A DNA stretch of 64,000 bases from Pelagimonas sp017744045 (GTDB lineage Bacteria > Pseudomonadota > Alphaproteobacteria > Rhodobacterales > Rhodobacteraceae). A program made the position numbers and the translations under genes. Below, one piece after another: positions 48,897-56,164 of this stretch. Under the pieces are notes generated by a model. The model was not told where the DNA came from and searched no databases. It saw only the letters and a list, made by a program, of their open reading frames with translations. Within the stretch, counting starts at the first letter, position 1. Each line of letters begins with the position of its first letter. The DNA lies in NCBI RefSeq assembly GCF_017744045.1, contig NZ_JAGHRD010000011.1; one strand, written 5' to 3'.

Positions 48897-51800
48897 ATGG
48901 CAACGGTGCTTTTTGCGGGGCTGGGTAGTGCGCTTGGGGCCTCAATTGGTGGTGGTATCCTTGGGGTTAGCTCTGCCGTGATCGGACAGGCCATTGGTGC
49001 CACTTTGGGCCGCGCCGTGGATCAGCGTCTTTTGGCGGCCATGTCGCCTGCGATCAAACAAACCGGGCCGCGCTTGGATAACCTGGAGGTGATGACCTCA
49101 AATGAGGGCGCGGCCATTCCTGAAATTGCCGGGCGCGTTGCCGTGGCGGGCGAAGTCATCTGGGCGACTGAGCTAAAAGAGGTCAAGAAAGCCAAGAAAA
49201 AATCGGTTGGGTCGGGCAAGCAAAAACAGAAGGTCAAGCAAGAGAATTACCTTTACTTTGCATCTTTGGCGATAGGGTTGGGCCGGGGGCCTTTGGCGGG
49301 CTTTGGCCGGATCTGGATTGATGGAAATCAGGTGGATCTGTCCGAGATGATCGCAGAAAACCGCCTGCGGTTCTATTCGGGCAGTGAGGATCAAATGCCG
49401 GATCCGCTGATTGAAGCGGTTGAAGGTTTTGCGCCCGCCTATCGCGGCCTGTGCTACATTGTCTTTGAGGATCTGCCTTTAAAGGATTTTGGTAATCGGG
49501 TTCCTCAGATCAAGGTAGAGGTGTTCGGTCAATCTGGCGAGCTTGAACAGCTTGTGCGTGGGGTGAATGTCATTCCGGGGACCACGGAATGGGGCTATAT
49601 GCCCGATGTAGTTATGAAACGCGATGTTTATAACGGCTTACCCTCAGGATATGACGATACGCTAAGCCCTATCTTTCCCGGCTTCGGTTCTCTGTTCGAA
49701 ACGATCCATGAGGCGACGGAAAACGCATCGCGACATGCTGGCGTTTCCGATTGGTCCCATTCAATGGACTTGCTAGCAACCACATTGCCGCAAGCGGAAA
49801 CTGCAAGCCTGGTCGTCTCCTGGTTTGGCACTGACCTCAGGGCAGGGCAGTGCCAGATTGAGCCGCGTTTGGAGCGGCGGGACAAGAACACAGATCCTGC
49901 TTGGATGGCGGGTGGGTTGACGCGCATTGCCGCAAACCTTGTCTCCTTTGAGGATGATGAACCGAACTACGGGTCAAGCCCTGCCGATATCTCGGTGATA
50001 GAGGCGATCCGCGACCTGCGCGCCCGTGGAAAGCGGGTGGTGCTTTATCCGTTTGTGATGATGGATATCACGGATGAGCAAGCCTTGCCGGATCCATCGG
50101 GGAAGGGTGTTCAACCAAAACACCCTTGGCGTGGGCGGATTATGCCGGAGCAAGGTCAATCGGTCTCTGATGAGATTGCCGGTTTCATGGGCACTGCCGT
50201 GCCTGCTGATTTCTCAGTGTCCGGTGATGTGGTGTCATATTCCGGCCCGGTGGAATGGCGGTTTCGTCGTTTCATTCTGCATCTTGCCCATTTGGCGGCT
50301 GCGGCGGGTGGTGTGGATGCGTTTCTAATCGGGTCTGAAATGCGCGGTCTCAGCATGGCACCGGATGGGCCGGGGCAGTATCCCTTTGTCCAAGCGCTTC
50401 GTTCCCTCGCTGCCGATGTGCGCACAGTTTTGCCGGGCGCAGCGATCAGTTACGCGGCGGATTGGTCGGAGTATCACTCCCATCAAGACGGTGCAGATCT
50501 GCGCTTTCACCTGGATCCGCTTTGGGCAGATCCCAACATTGATTTTGTTGGGATCGACAACTACTTGCCGCTGTCTGATTGGCGCAGTGGTGTTGATCAT
50601 GCGGATTATGATGCAGAGGCCGGATTTACCACACCTTATGCGCTGGACTACCTCAAGGCCAATATTGAGGGCGGTGAATATTGGGATTGGTACTATGCAT
50701 CTGAGGCTGATCGAGCTACGCAGATCCGCACGCCAATTACCGATGGTGCCCACGGGGAACCCTGGGTTTATCGTCAAAAGGCAATCAGGGATTGGCACGC
50801 AAATGCGCATCATGAGCGCCAAGGCGCATCCCGCGCTGCTACTTCAACGGATTGGGTTCCGGGATCAAAGCCCATTTGGTTTACTGAGCTGGGCTGTCCA
50901 GCCGTAGACAATGGGGCCAATCAGCCCAATGTGTTTTATGCGGCGAAATCCTCTGAAACCGCGCTGCCGCATTTCTCCAAAGGTGTGCGTGATGATTTCA
51001 TGCAGCGCCAGTTTCTGCGCGCCTCTCTTGAGTGGTGGCGCGACAATGGCGCGGGCGTGGTTGATATCGACAATGTGCAGATCTGGGCTTGGGATGCGCG
51101 GCCATGGCCGGAATTCCCGGTGCAGTCGGCCTATTGGAGCGATGGCGGCGATTGGCATAGGGGGCATTGGCTGAATGGTCGTGCGGGCGCGGTTCCGGCG
51201 GCTGAATTGATCCGGGATCGGTTGGTTGATCGCCACGGATTGTCTGCGGATCAGGTGGATGTGTCGGCCTGCTTTGGTCAGATAGATGGCTACCCTGCCA
51301 CGGCCCCAATCGGGTTTCGGGATTGGCTCCAGCCAATTGAAATCGGAATGGGGCTTCATGCCTTTGAGCATGGCGGCAAGTTGGTTGTAGAAAGCCGGTC
51401 TGCCGCCAAGGTTGCGCAAACCGCCACTGAGGCTGTCATGGTCGATGCGGGCGAAAACAGCCTGTATGAGCGCAAGCGCCTGGCGCTGGATGATGTGGCG
51501 GCGGTCTCTGTTCTGAGTTTCATTGATGGAATGGGGGATTATGAACGCCGCCCGGCCCGCGCAAGTATCGGTGCTGGACGCGAGAAAGGAACGGCGGGGG
51601 CGTCTCTGGATCTGGTCATGGATTATGAGCGCGGTTTCGCGGCAAATGAGCGGACCCTGAGGGCAGCGGCGGATGGGCGCGAGGCAATCACCTTTCGACT
51701 GCCGCGCAGCGCTACGGCGATCAGACCGGGCGTGGTGCTCCCCTTATCCATCAAAGGGGAAGCCACGCTGCCCATGATGGTTGAGCGGATTGTTGACGGA

Positions 51801-52835
51801 GTGGATCGCCAGGTTGAGTTGAAAAGCTTCAGCTTTGCAGCTTACGCCGCAACCGGGGGCGTGTTGCGCTCTGCACCAACCATACCTGCGCAAGGGTCTG
51901 GGTCTGTCATGGTGCGCTTTTTGGATCTGCCAATCCTGCCGGGTAGTCAGGCGTCACCTTGGGATACCTATATTGCCTGTCACGCAAGCCCATGGCCAGG
52001 TGAGGTATCTGTGGCGCAAAGCGCGGATCCTCAGGCAGGATTTGAGACATTGGCGGATGTTACCTTGTCCACGGATATGGGCGAGCTTACCGGCGATCTT
52101 TCACCCGTCGGTGCTGCGCTTTGGCAGCGATCAGGCGTCACCATAAAGCTCTATTCCGGCTCACTGGTGGGGCGGGATGAGCTGGACGTGCTGAACGGTG
52201 CAAACGCGCTTGCTGTGTTGCATCCTGAGGGGTGGGAAATCCTGCAATTTCGTGATGCGCAGCTTGTCGGGCCGGGCGAATGGCGGATTTCGCATCTCTT
52301 GCGGGGCCGCTTGGGCACAGATGGTGTCATGGGTAGCGATCCGTTGACAACGGGTGCCCCGGTCGTGGTGTTGGATGACAGTTTGACGCCGCTGGAGTTG
52401 CCACAATCGCAATTGGGTATGCCGCTTTACTACCGTAGCGGCCCGGTGGATGTGACGCCGGATCGCCATCAGGTGCGTGGGTTTACGGCGCAAGGTGTGG
52501 GGTTGAAACCCTACGCCCCTTGTCATTTTCGGGTGCAAAATAGTGGCTGGGATCTGTCCCTGAGCTGGATCAGGCGCAGCCGAATTGATGGCGATGCGGA
52601 TTGGCGCGACGGGGTGTCTGATGTGCCTCTTGGTGAGGTGTCAGAAGCCTATCGCCTTGAGGTGGTGAGCGGTGGTGAGGTGGTCAGGTCAGAGGATCTG
52701 AGCGCGCCAAGCTTCCTCTATAGCGCCGCAATGGCCGCCACAGATGGCGTAACCGTGCCCTATCAGATCCGCGTGGCGCAAGTGTCAGAGAGTTACGGGC
52801 CGGGTGACTGGGCCGTGATCGAAATCAGCGAATAG
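48897..52835 (+). CDS. Tail host-specificity 'megatron' protein (GTA gp15-like)
   Basis: A 1,312-residue tail-tip hub and receptor-contact protein. The N-terminal membrane-like stretch is ATVLFAGLGSALGASIGGGILGVSSAVIGQAIGATLG. A GTA TIM-barrel-like (glycoside-hydrolase-fold) domain lies at about residues 360-760 (SEMRGLSMAPDGPG..., SYAADWSEYH, WFTELGCPAVDNGANQPNVF). Then comes a phage-tail_3 baseplate part and C-terminal beta-rich domains. Strong layout match to gp15 of the rhodobacterial GTA. It determines host range. Longest gene of the prophage and intact. Confidence 0.9.
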   Translation: MATVLFAGLGSALGASIGGGILGVSSAVIGQAIGATLGRAVDQRLLAAMSPAIKQTGPRLDNLEVMTSNEGAAIPEIAGRVAVAGEVIWATELKEVKKAKKKSVGSGKQKQKVKQENYLYFASLAIGLGRGPLAGFGRIWIDGNQVDLSEMIAENRLRFYSGSEDQMPDPLIEAVEGFAPAYRGLCYIVFEDLPLKDFGNRVPQIKVEVFGQSGELEQLVRGVNVIPGTTEWGYMPDVVMKRDVYNGLPSGYDDTLSPIFPGFGSLFETIHEATENASRHAGVSDWSHSMDLLATTLPQAETASLVVSWFGTDLRAGQCQIEPRLERRDKNTDPAWMAGGLTRIAANLVSFEDDEPNYGSSPADISVIEAIRDLRARGKRVVLYPFVMMDITDEQALPDPSGKGVQPKHPWRGRIMPEQGQSVSDEIAGFMGTAVPADFSVSGDVVSYSGPVEWRFRRFILHLAHLAAAAGGVDAFLIGSEMRGLSMAPDGPGQYPFVQALRSLAADVRTVLPGAAISYAADWSEYHSHQDGADLRFHLDPLWADPNIDFVGIDNYLPLSDWRSGVDHADYDAEAGFTTPYALDYLKANIEGGEYWDWYYASEADRATQIRTPITDGAHGEPWVYRQKAIRDWHANAHHERQGASRAATSTDWVPGSKPIWFTELGCPAVDNGANQPNVFYAAKSSETALPHFSKGVRDDFMQRQFLRASLEWWRDNGAGVVDIDNVQIWAWDARPWPEFPVQSAYWSDGGDWHRGHWLNGRAGAVPAAELIRDRLVDRHGLSADQVDVSACFGQIDGYPATAPIGFRDWLQPIEIGMGLHAFEHGGKLVVESRSAAKVAQTATEAVMVDAGENSLYERKRLALDDVAAVSVLSFIDGMGDYERRPARASIGAGREKGTAGASLDLVMDYERGFAANERTLRAAADGREAITFRLPRSATAIRPGVVLPLSIKGEATLPMMVERIVDGVDRQVELKSFSFAAYAATGGVLRSAPTIPAQGSGSVMVRFLDLPILPGSQASPWDTYIACHASPWPGEVSVAQSADPQAGFETLADVTLSTDMGELTGDLSPVGAALWQRSGVTIKLYSGSLVGRDELDVLNGANALAVLHPEGWEILQFRDAQLVGPGEWRISHLLRGRLGTDGVMGSDPLTTGAPVVVLDDSLTPLELPQSQLGMPLYYRSGPVDVTPDRHQVRGFTAQGVGLKPYAPCHFRVQNSGWDLSLSWIRRSRIDGDADWRDGVSDVPLGEVSEAYRLEVVSGGEVVRSEDLSAPSFLYSAAMAATDGVTVPYQIRVAQVSESYGPGDWAVIEISE

Positions 52836-52842
52836 GTGAGAC

Positions 52843-53025
52843 ATGAAAAAGCCTGACAAGGTAAAGGCCGGGTATCGCCCGGCCTGTCAAAAAGTGCGCC
52901 GATACCTGGAGATTATCCAGCGCAAGGCCTCGGAGGCTGGCCCGGCTGCCCTGGAGGAAATCCAGCGCGAGGCAGGTCTCGCACTTGCCCTGATTGATCG
53001 GCGCGAAAAGGATTGGGCGTCATGA
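52843..53025 (+). CDS. Small helical phage protein
   Basis: A 60-residue Lys/Glu-rich helical protein (KKPDKVKAGYRPACQKVRRYLEIIQRKASEAGPAALEEIQREAGLALALID). No family recognised. It starts 7 bases after the tail-tip gene, after TAGGTGAG, and overlaps the next gene by ATGA. Confidence 0.6.
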   Translation: MKKPDKVKAGYRPACQKVRRYLEIIQRKASEAGPAALEEIQREAGLALALIDRREKDWAS

Positions 53026-53423
53026 GTGAGGCTGTTTTGACCGCCGCCCTTGCGCGCCTCACTGCCGCCTTGCCAGATTGGCGCGATGCTACCGGATCCG
53101 TCCACCCGGTGCATGAGGGGCGATTGCCCGCCTTCGCGCTTAAGGTCGTTTACACAGACTCTGAACGCACCGGCATGGGCGACGGTGAGTGGATGCATGA
53201 GGGGCAGCTTGAGATTGAGATTGCCACGCATCCGCCAGCGCAATCTGAAAGCGGGTTGCATGACATTGCGCGGCAATTCGTGACCGCGATCCTGACGCCG
53301 GATGATGATTTGGGCGGCGTGGCCTGGTCAATTGATCAGGGGTCCTTTGAGGCGGAACATGACAAGGGGGCCTCGCCAATCAGCCGGGGCGAAATCCTCT
53401 TTCCTTTGACGGTTATCGAATAG
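53022..53423 (+). CDS. Tail terminator-like protein (lambda gpU-like)
   Basis: A 133-residue protein with the gpU pattern: a helix, then RLPAFALKVVYTDSERTGMGDGEWMHEGQLEIEIATHPPAQSESGLHDIARQFVTAIL. Lambda gpU reads '.fPAVAVYLTGAEYTGEELDSDTWQAELHIEVFLPA.' in the same order. gpU caps the tail tube. In lambda it sits upstream of the tube gene; here it is displaced past the tail-tip gene. Two hairpins follow. Confidence 0.7.
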   Translation: MSEAVLTAALARLTAALPDWRDATGSVHPVHEGRLPAFALKVVYTDSERTGMGDGEWMHEGQLEIEIATHPPAQSESGLHDIARQFVTAILTPDDDLGGVAWSIDQGSFEAEHDKGASPISRGEILFPLTVIE

Positions 53424-53452
53424 GGCGCATCCAGCGCCCTGTTTGTGATCTT

Positions 53453-53477
53453 GCCCCGCTTTGTGCGGGGCTTTTGT
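53453..53477 (+). terminator. Terminator before the lysis-like region
   Basis: GCCCCGC (53453-53459), loop TTTGT, GCGGGGC (53465-53471), then TTTTG. A second hairpin AGGGCGC/GCGCCCT lies just upstream (53423-53441). They separate tail genes from the region with the membrane protein and phosphoesterase. Confidence 0.8.
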
Positions 53478-53492
53478 TTGGAGGTCTCAAGA

Positions 53493-53690
53493 ATGCAGAC
53501 CGATGTTGTTGCTGCGACCACTGGCGGCACGCTTCTAACCTCGCCTTTTTGGCTGCACCTGCTGGAACCGGCCTTGCAGATTGCGGTGCCCGTTCTGGGT
53601 TTTTTCGTGCTGGTCCTGACCATTTGGAAATACTGGCTGGAAATCCAGATCAAGCGCGAAATCCTCAAAGATCATCAGGAGGATGAATAA
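53493..53690 (+). CDS. Holin-like single-helix membrane protein
   Basis: A 65-residue protein with one strong membrane helix (ALQIAVPVLGFFVLVLTIW) and a charged C-terminus (KREILKDHQEDE), preceded by the polar N-terminal stretch. Holins of this size are known, but one helix and the absence of an endolysin partner leave the role open. The ATG at 53493 follows GGAGGTCTCAAG. It overlaps the phosphoesterase gene by TAATG. Confidence 0.55.
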   Translation: MQTDVVAATTGGTLLTSPFWLHLLEPALQIAVPVLGFFVLVLTIWKYWLEIQIKREILKDHQEDE

Positions 53691-54832
53691 TGCCTCAGCT
53701 TCCCTTGTCAGATGAACAGCTTAAGCACACGTTGAAGGTTCTGGATGAACATGACGGAAACCTGACCAAGGCTGCAAAGGCCCTTGGGATTGCGCGTAGC
53801 TCACTACATCACCGTCGTGCGCGCGCAGCGGATCGAGGGCTTGGCGGATCTTCACCGATCCCGATCCCGCCGGGTCAGGTGATCAAAGGCACCTCAACCC
53901 TTGTTGACCGCAATGGCCAGATTGCTGCGACCTGGATCAAGACACAAAAGGACGGGTTTTCGCTGCCTGATGTTCTTGCGGCGGTGCAGGAGGCGATTGG
54001 CGATCAGCGCAGTGACGCGCAAGTCGCGCCGCCCAAAACCAAAGCTGATGCAGATCTGTTGAATGTTTTCCCGTGGCCGGACCTTCATCTTGGAATGTTC
54101 GCCTGGGGCGATGAGACGGGGCAGGATTACGATTTGCGCATTGCTGAGGATTTGGTGCGCAAGACGTTTTCCGAGCTGCTGGAGCGCGCCGCCTCTGCGC
54201 AACATGCTATCATCCTTGGCCTTGGCGATATCACCCATGCGGATGATGAAACCGCGACCACCCGGCGCAGCGGCAACCCGCTGGATGTGGATACGCGTCA
54301 CCAAAAGGTGCTGACTTCAACCATTCGCTTGCTGATCTGGGCAATAGATCGGGCTTTGGACAAGTTTCCAAAGGTTACGGTGCGCTTGCTGAAAGGCAAT
54401 CATGATGAGCAAACCGCCGCCGCGCTGTCTGTTGCGCTGGCGGTGTTCTACCAAGATCACCCGCGCGTCACGGTGGATGATAGCCCCTCTCTATGGTGGT
54501 TCCATCGCCACGGGGAAACTCTGCTGGGGGCAACCCATGGCCACACCTGCAAGGCGGATAACATGCCGGGCGTTATGGCGGCTGAGCGCCCCTCTGAGTG
54601 GGGAGTCACGGCGCATCGCTACATTCTGCATGGGCACCTGCATCACCGCCGTGTGATCGAAAACATGGGCGTGCCTGTGGAATGCTTTCAAACCATTGCT
54701 CCCAAAGATGCCTATCACGCGGGCGCTGGCTATGTCTCTGGCCGGTCCATGATGGGGATCGCTTATCACGCCAAGCATGGCGAGTGGTCGCGCTGGCAAG
54801 TCAATCTCACCAAAGAGGATGCAGCAAAATGA
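53690..54832 (+). CDS. Helix-turn-helix-metallophosphoesterase fusion
   Basis: A 380-residue protein. Residues about 10-50 form a Fis-type HTH (HDGNLTKAAKALGIARSSLHHRRARA). Residues 125-375 are a calcineurin-like metallophosphoesterase with all metal motifs: PWPDLHLGM (about 127), GLGDITHADD (about 178), LKGNHDEQ (about 236), THGHTC (about 283) and HGHLHH (about 313). The fusion suggests it acts on DNA or is targeted to it. Similar phage proteins are common in alphaproteobacterial prophages, but the substrate is unknown. Coupled to its neighbours by 1- and 4-base overlaps. Confidence 0.8.
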   Translation: MPQLPLSDEQLKHTLKVLDEHDGNLTKAAKALGIARSSLHHRRARAADRGLGGSSPIPIPPGQVIKGTSTLVDRNGQIAATWIKTQKDGFSLPDVLAAVQEAIGDQRSDAQVAPPKTKADADLLNVFPWPDLHLGMFAWGDETGQDYDLRIAEDLVRKTFSELLERAASAQHAIILGLGDITHADDETATTRRSGNPLDVDTRHQKVLTSTIRLLIWAIDRALDKFPKVTVRLLKGNHDEQTAAALSVALAVFYQDHPRVTVDDSPSLWWFHRHGETLLGATHGHTCKADNMPGVMAAERPSEWGVTAHRYILHGHLHHRRVIENMGVPVECFQTIAPKDAYHAGAGYVSGRSMMGIAYHAKHGEWSRWQVNLTKEDAAK

Positions 54833-55287
54833 GCGCCAATTCTGAAACCGTGAACGGTGTCCCGATCCAACCGCCTGCCGGGCTGCAACCAAACCCCAAT
54901 GAGCCAAAGCAAGAGGCCGGAATGCGCAAGGTGCCGTTTCAGTTCCTGCCAATGGCGGTTCTTGCTGAAATGGCCGTAGCCCATGGCGAGGGGGCGATCA
55001 AATACGGCCCCTTCAACTGGCGCGAGGGGAGGGTGGTTGCAACCACCTATTACGGCGCGGCCATGCGCCATTTGGCGGCTTTTGTTGAGGGCGAGGATAT
55101 CGACCCTGATAGCGGCTTGTCACACCTCACCAAGGCGATCACCTCGCTTGCTGTCCTGCGGGATGCGCAGATCCAAGGCACCGCGATTGATGATCGCCCG
55201 CGCCCTTCGCCGCCGGATCTGATGGCACGATTGAACCAAGCAACGGAAACTATGCGCGCCAAGCAATCGGCGCAGAAAGGTATCTGA
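54829..55287 (+). CDS. dATP/dGTP diphosphohydrolase-like protein (DUF5664)
   Basis: A 152-residue protein. MAVLAEMAVAHGEGAIKYGPFNWREGRVVATTYYGAAMRHLAAFVEGEDIDPDSGLSHLTKAITSLAVL matches the DUF5664 family, annotated as a dATP/dGTP diphosphohydrolase N-terminal domain of the MazG superfamily (the Glu and Asp of EGEDID...H.. are its metal site). It would change the nucleotide pool in infected cells. The ATG at 54829 overlaps the previous stop. Confidence 0.7.
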   Translation: MSANSETVNGVPIQPPAGLQPNPNEPKQEAGMRKVPFQFLPMAVLAEMAVAHGEGAIKYGPFNWREGRVVATTYYGAAMRHLAAFVEGEDIDPDSGLSHLTKAITSLAVLRDAQIQGTAIDDRPRPSPPDLMARLNQATETMRAKQSAQKGI

Positions 55288-55289
55288 AC

Positions 55290-55835
55290 ATGAGCAAGCT
55301 TACAGATCTGGCAGCCGCTGTTGGCCGCGCTATCGCTCCTCTGCCGTTTACGGTCTCTGTGATCGTGTCGGAAAACACGGAGCAACTGGAAATTGGCAAT
55401 GGCGTTAAGGCAAATCCAAGCGCCAAGGTTGACCATGTGACCCTTGTTGCGCGCCTGTCTGCGATTATGGGGAATTGGCTGGATGGCTATCATCTGCATG
55501 TGACATGCCCTGACGTTGAATTCGTCTTTTCGATGGTTCCCGGTGGCGCGATCCTGGTGGGCGATGGCCCTGTGTATCATGGCGAAACAATTGACCTGTC
55601 CAGCGAAGTGCCGCGCCTGACCATGCGACGGATTTCACCGGGCGGGTGGTGCCACAAAACCAGTGTGGGCGTTTACTACTACGGCAGCGGCACATTCGAT
55701 TTTGTTGGCGAGGGGCGCGAGATGTTCACGCAAGAGGCGCTCTGGAAAAACGGTGTGCGCCCATGCTCAAGTGACCGTGCCATTGACGGTCTCGGCCCGC
55801 GCACGACAGGTGCCGTGTTTGCGATTTTTGACTGA
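55290..55835 (+). CDS. Hypothetical phage protein
   Basis: A 181-residue protein with alternating beta strands (FTVSVIVSENTEQLEIG..., VEFVFSMVPGGAILVGDGP, GGWCHKTSVGVYYYGSGTFDFVG) and no recognised family. It starts 2 bases after the DUF5664 gene and is the last gene of the rightward late transcript, ending in a strong terminator. An endolysin would be expected here, but no lysozyme, amidase or peptidase motif is visible. Confidence 0.6.
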   Translation: MSKLTDLAAAVGRAIAPLPFTVSVIVSENTEQLEIGNGVKANPSAKVDHVTLVARLSAIMGNWLDGYHLHVTCPDVEFVFSMVPGGAILVGDGPVYHGETIDLSSEVPRLTMRRISPGGWCHKTSVGVYYYGSGTFDFVGEGREMFTQEALWKNGVRPCSSDRAIDGLGPRTTGAVFAIFD

Positions 55836-55840
55836 CAGAG

Positions 55841-55866
55841 CGCCCCGCCAGCTTGGCGGGGCGTTT
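55841..55866 (+). terminator. Terminator of the late operon
   Basis: CGCCCCGCC (55841-55849), loop AGCTT, GGCGGGGCG (55855-55863), then TTTATATTT. End of the phage late transcript. Confidence 0.92.
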
Positions 55867-56164
55867 ATATTTGTTGAGGTGGGGAATTTCAGCTTTGCGC
55901 AGGAAGCGGAGTTTGCAAAGTCGGCGCGGACAAGAAAATTTCGCAGCCCGACCGTCCCAAAGCCAACCTACGTTATAGGTTAGCGACTGCGGTGCAGTTT
56001 TCCAAAACAGAAACCTCAACTTACAGTCGTCAAGAACCCTAAGCTTAGAAGTCCAAAGCTTTGTTACGCGCTAATCACGAGGTTATGCCATCCTTTTTAT
56101 TTAACGATGAGTGTCGGTTAACCAAGTATTAGGCCATAGCGCCAAACCAAAAGGAACGTCTGTT
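55867..56164. other. Gene-free stretch between late operon and NACHT gene
   Basis: Two convergent units meet here. No gene or RNA gene is visible. Base composition falls from the phage's GC-rich value to AT-rich, marking the start of the cargo segment. Confidence 0.5.

Noticed and set aside
55663..55983. Rightward frame across the late terminator
   Set aside because: It overlaps the 181-residue gene in another frame and reads through the terminator stem.
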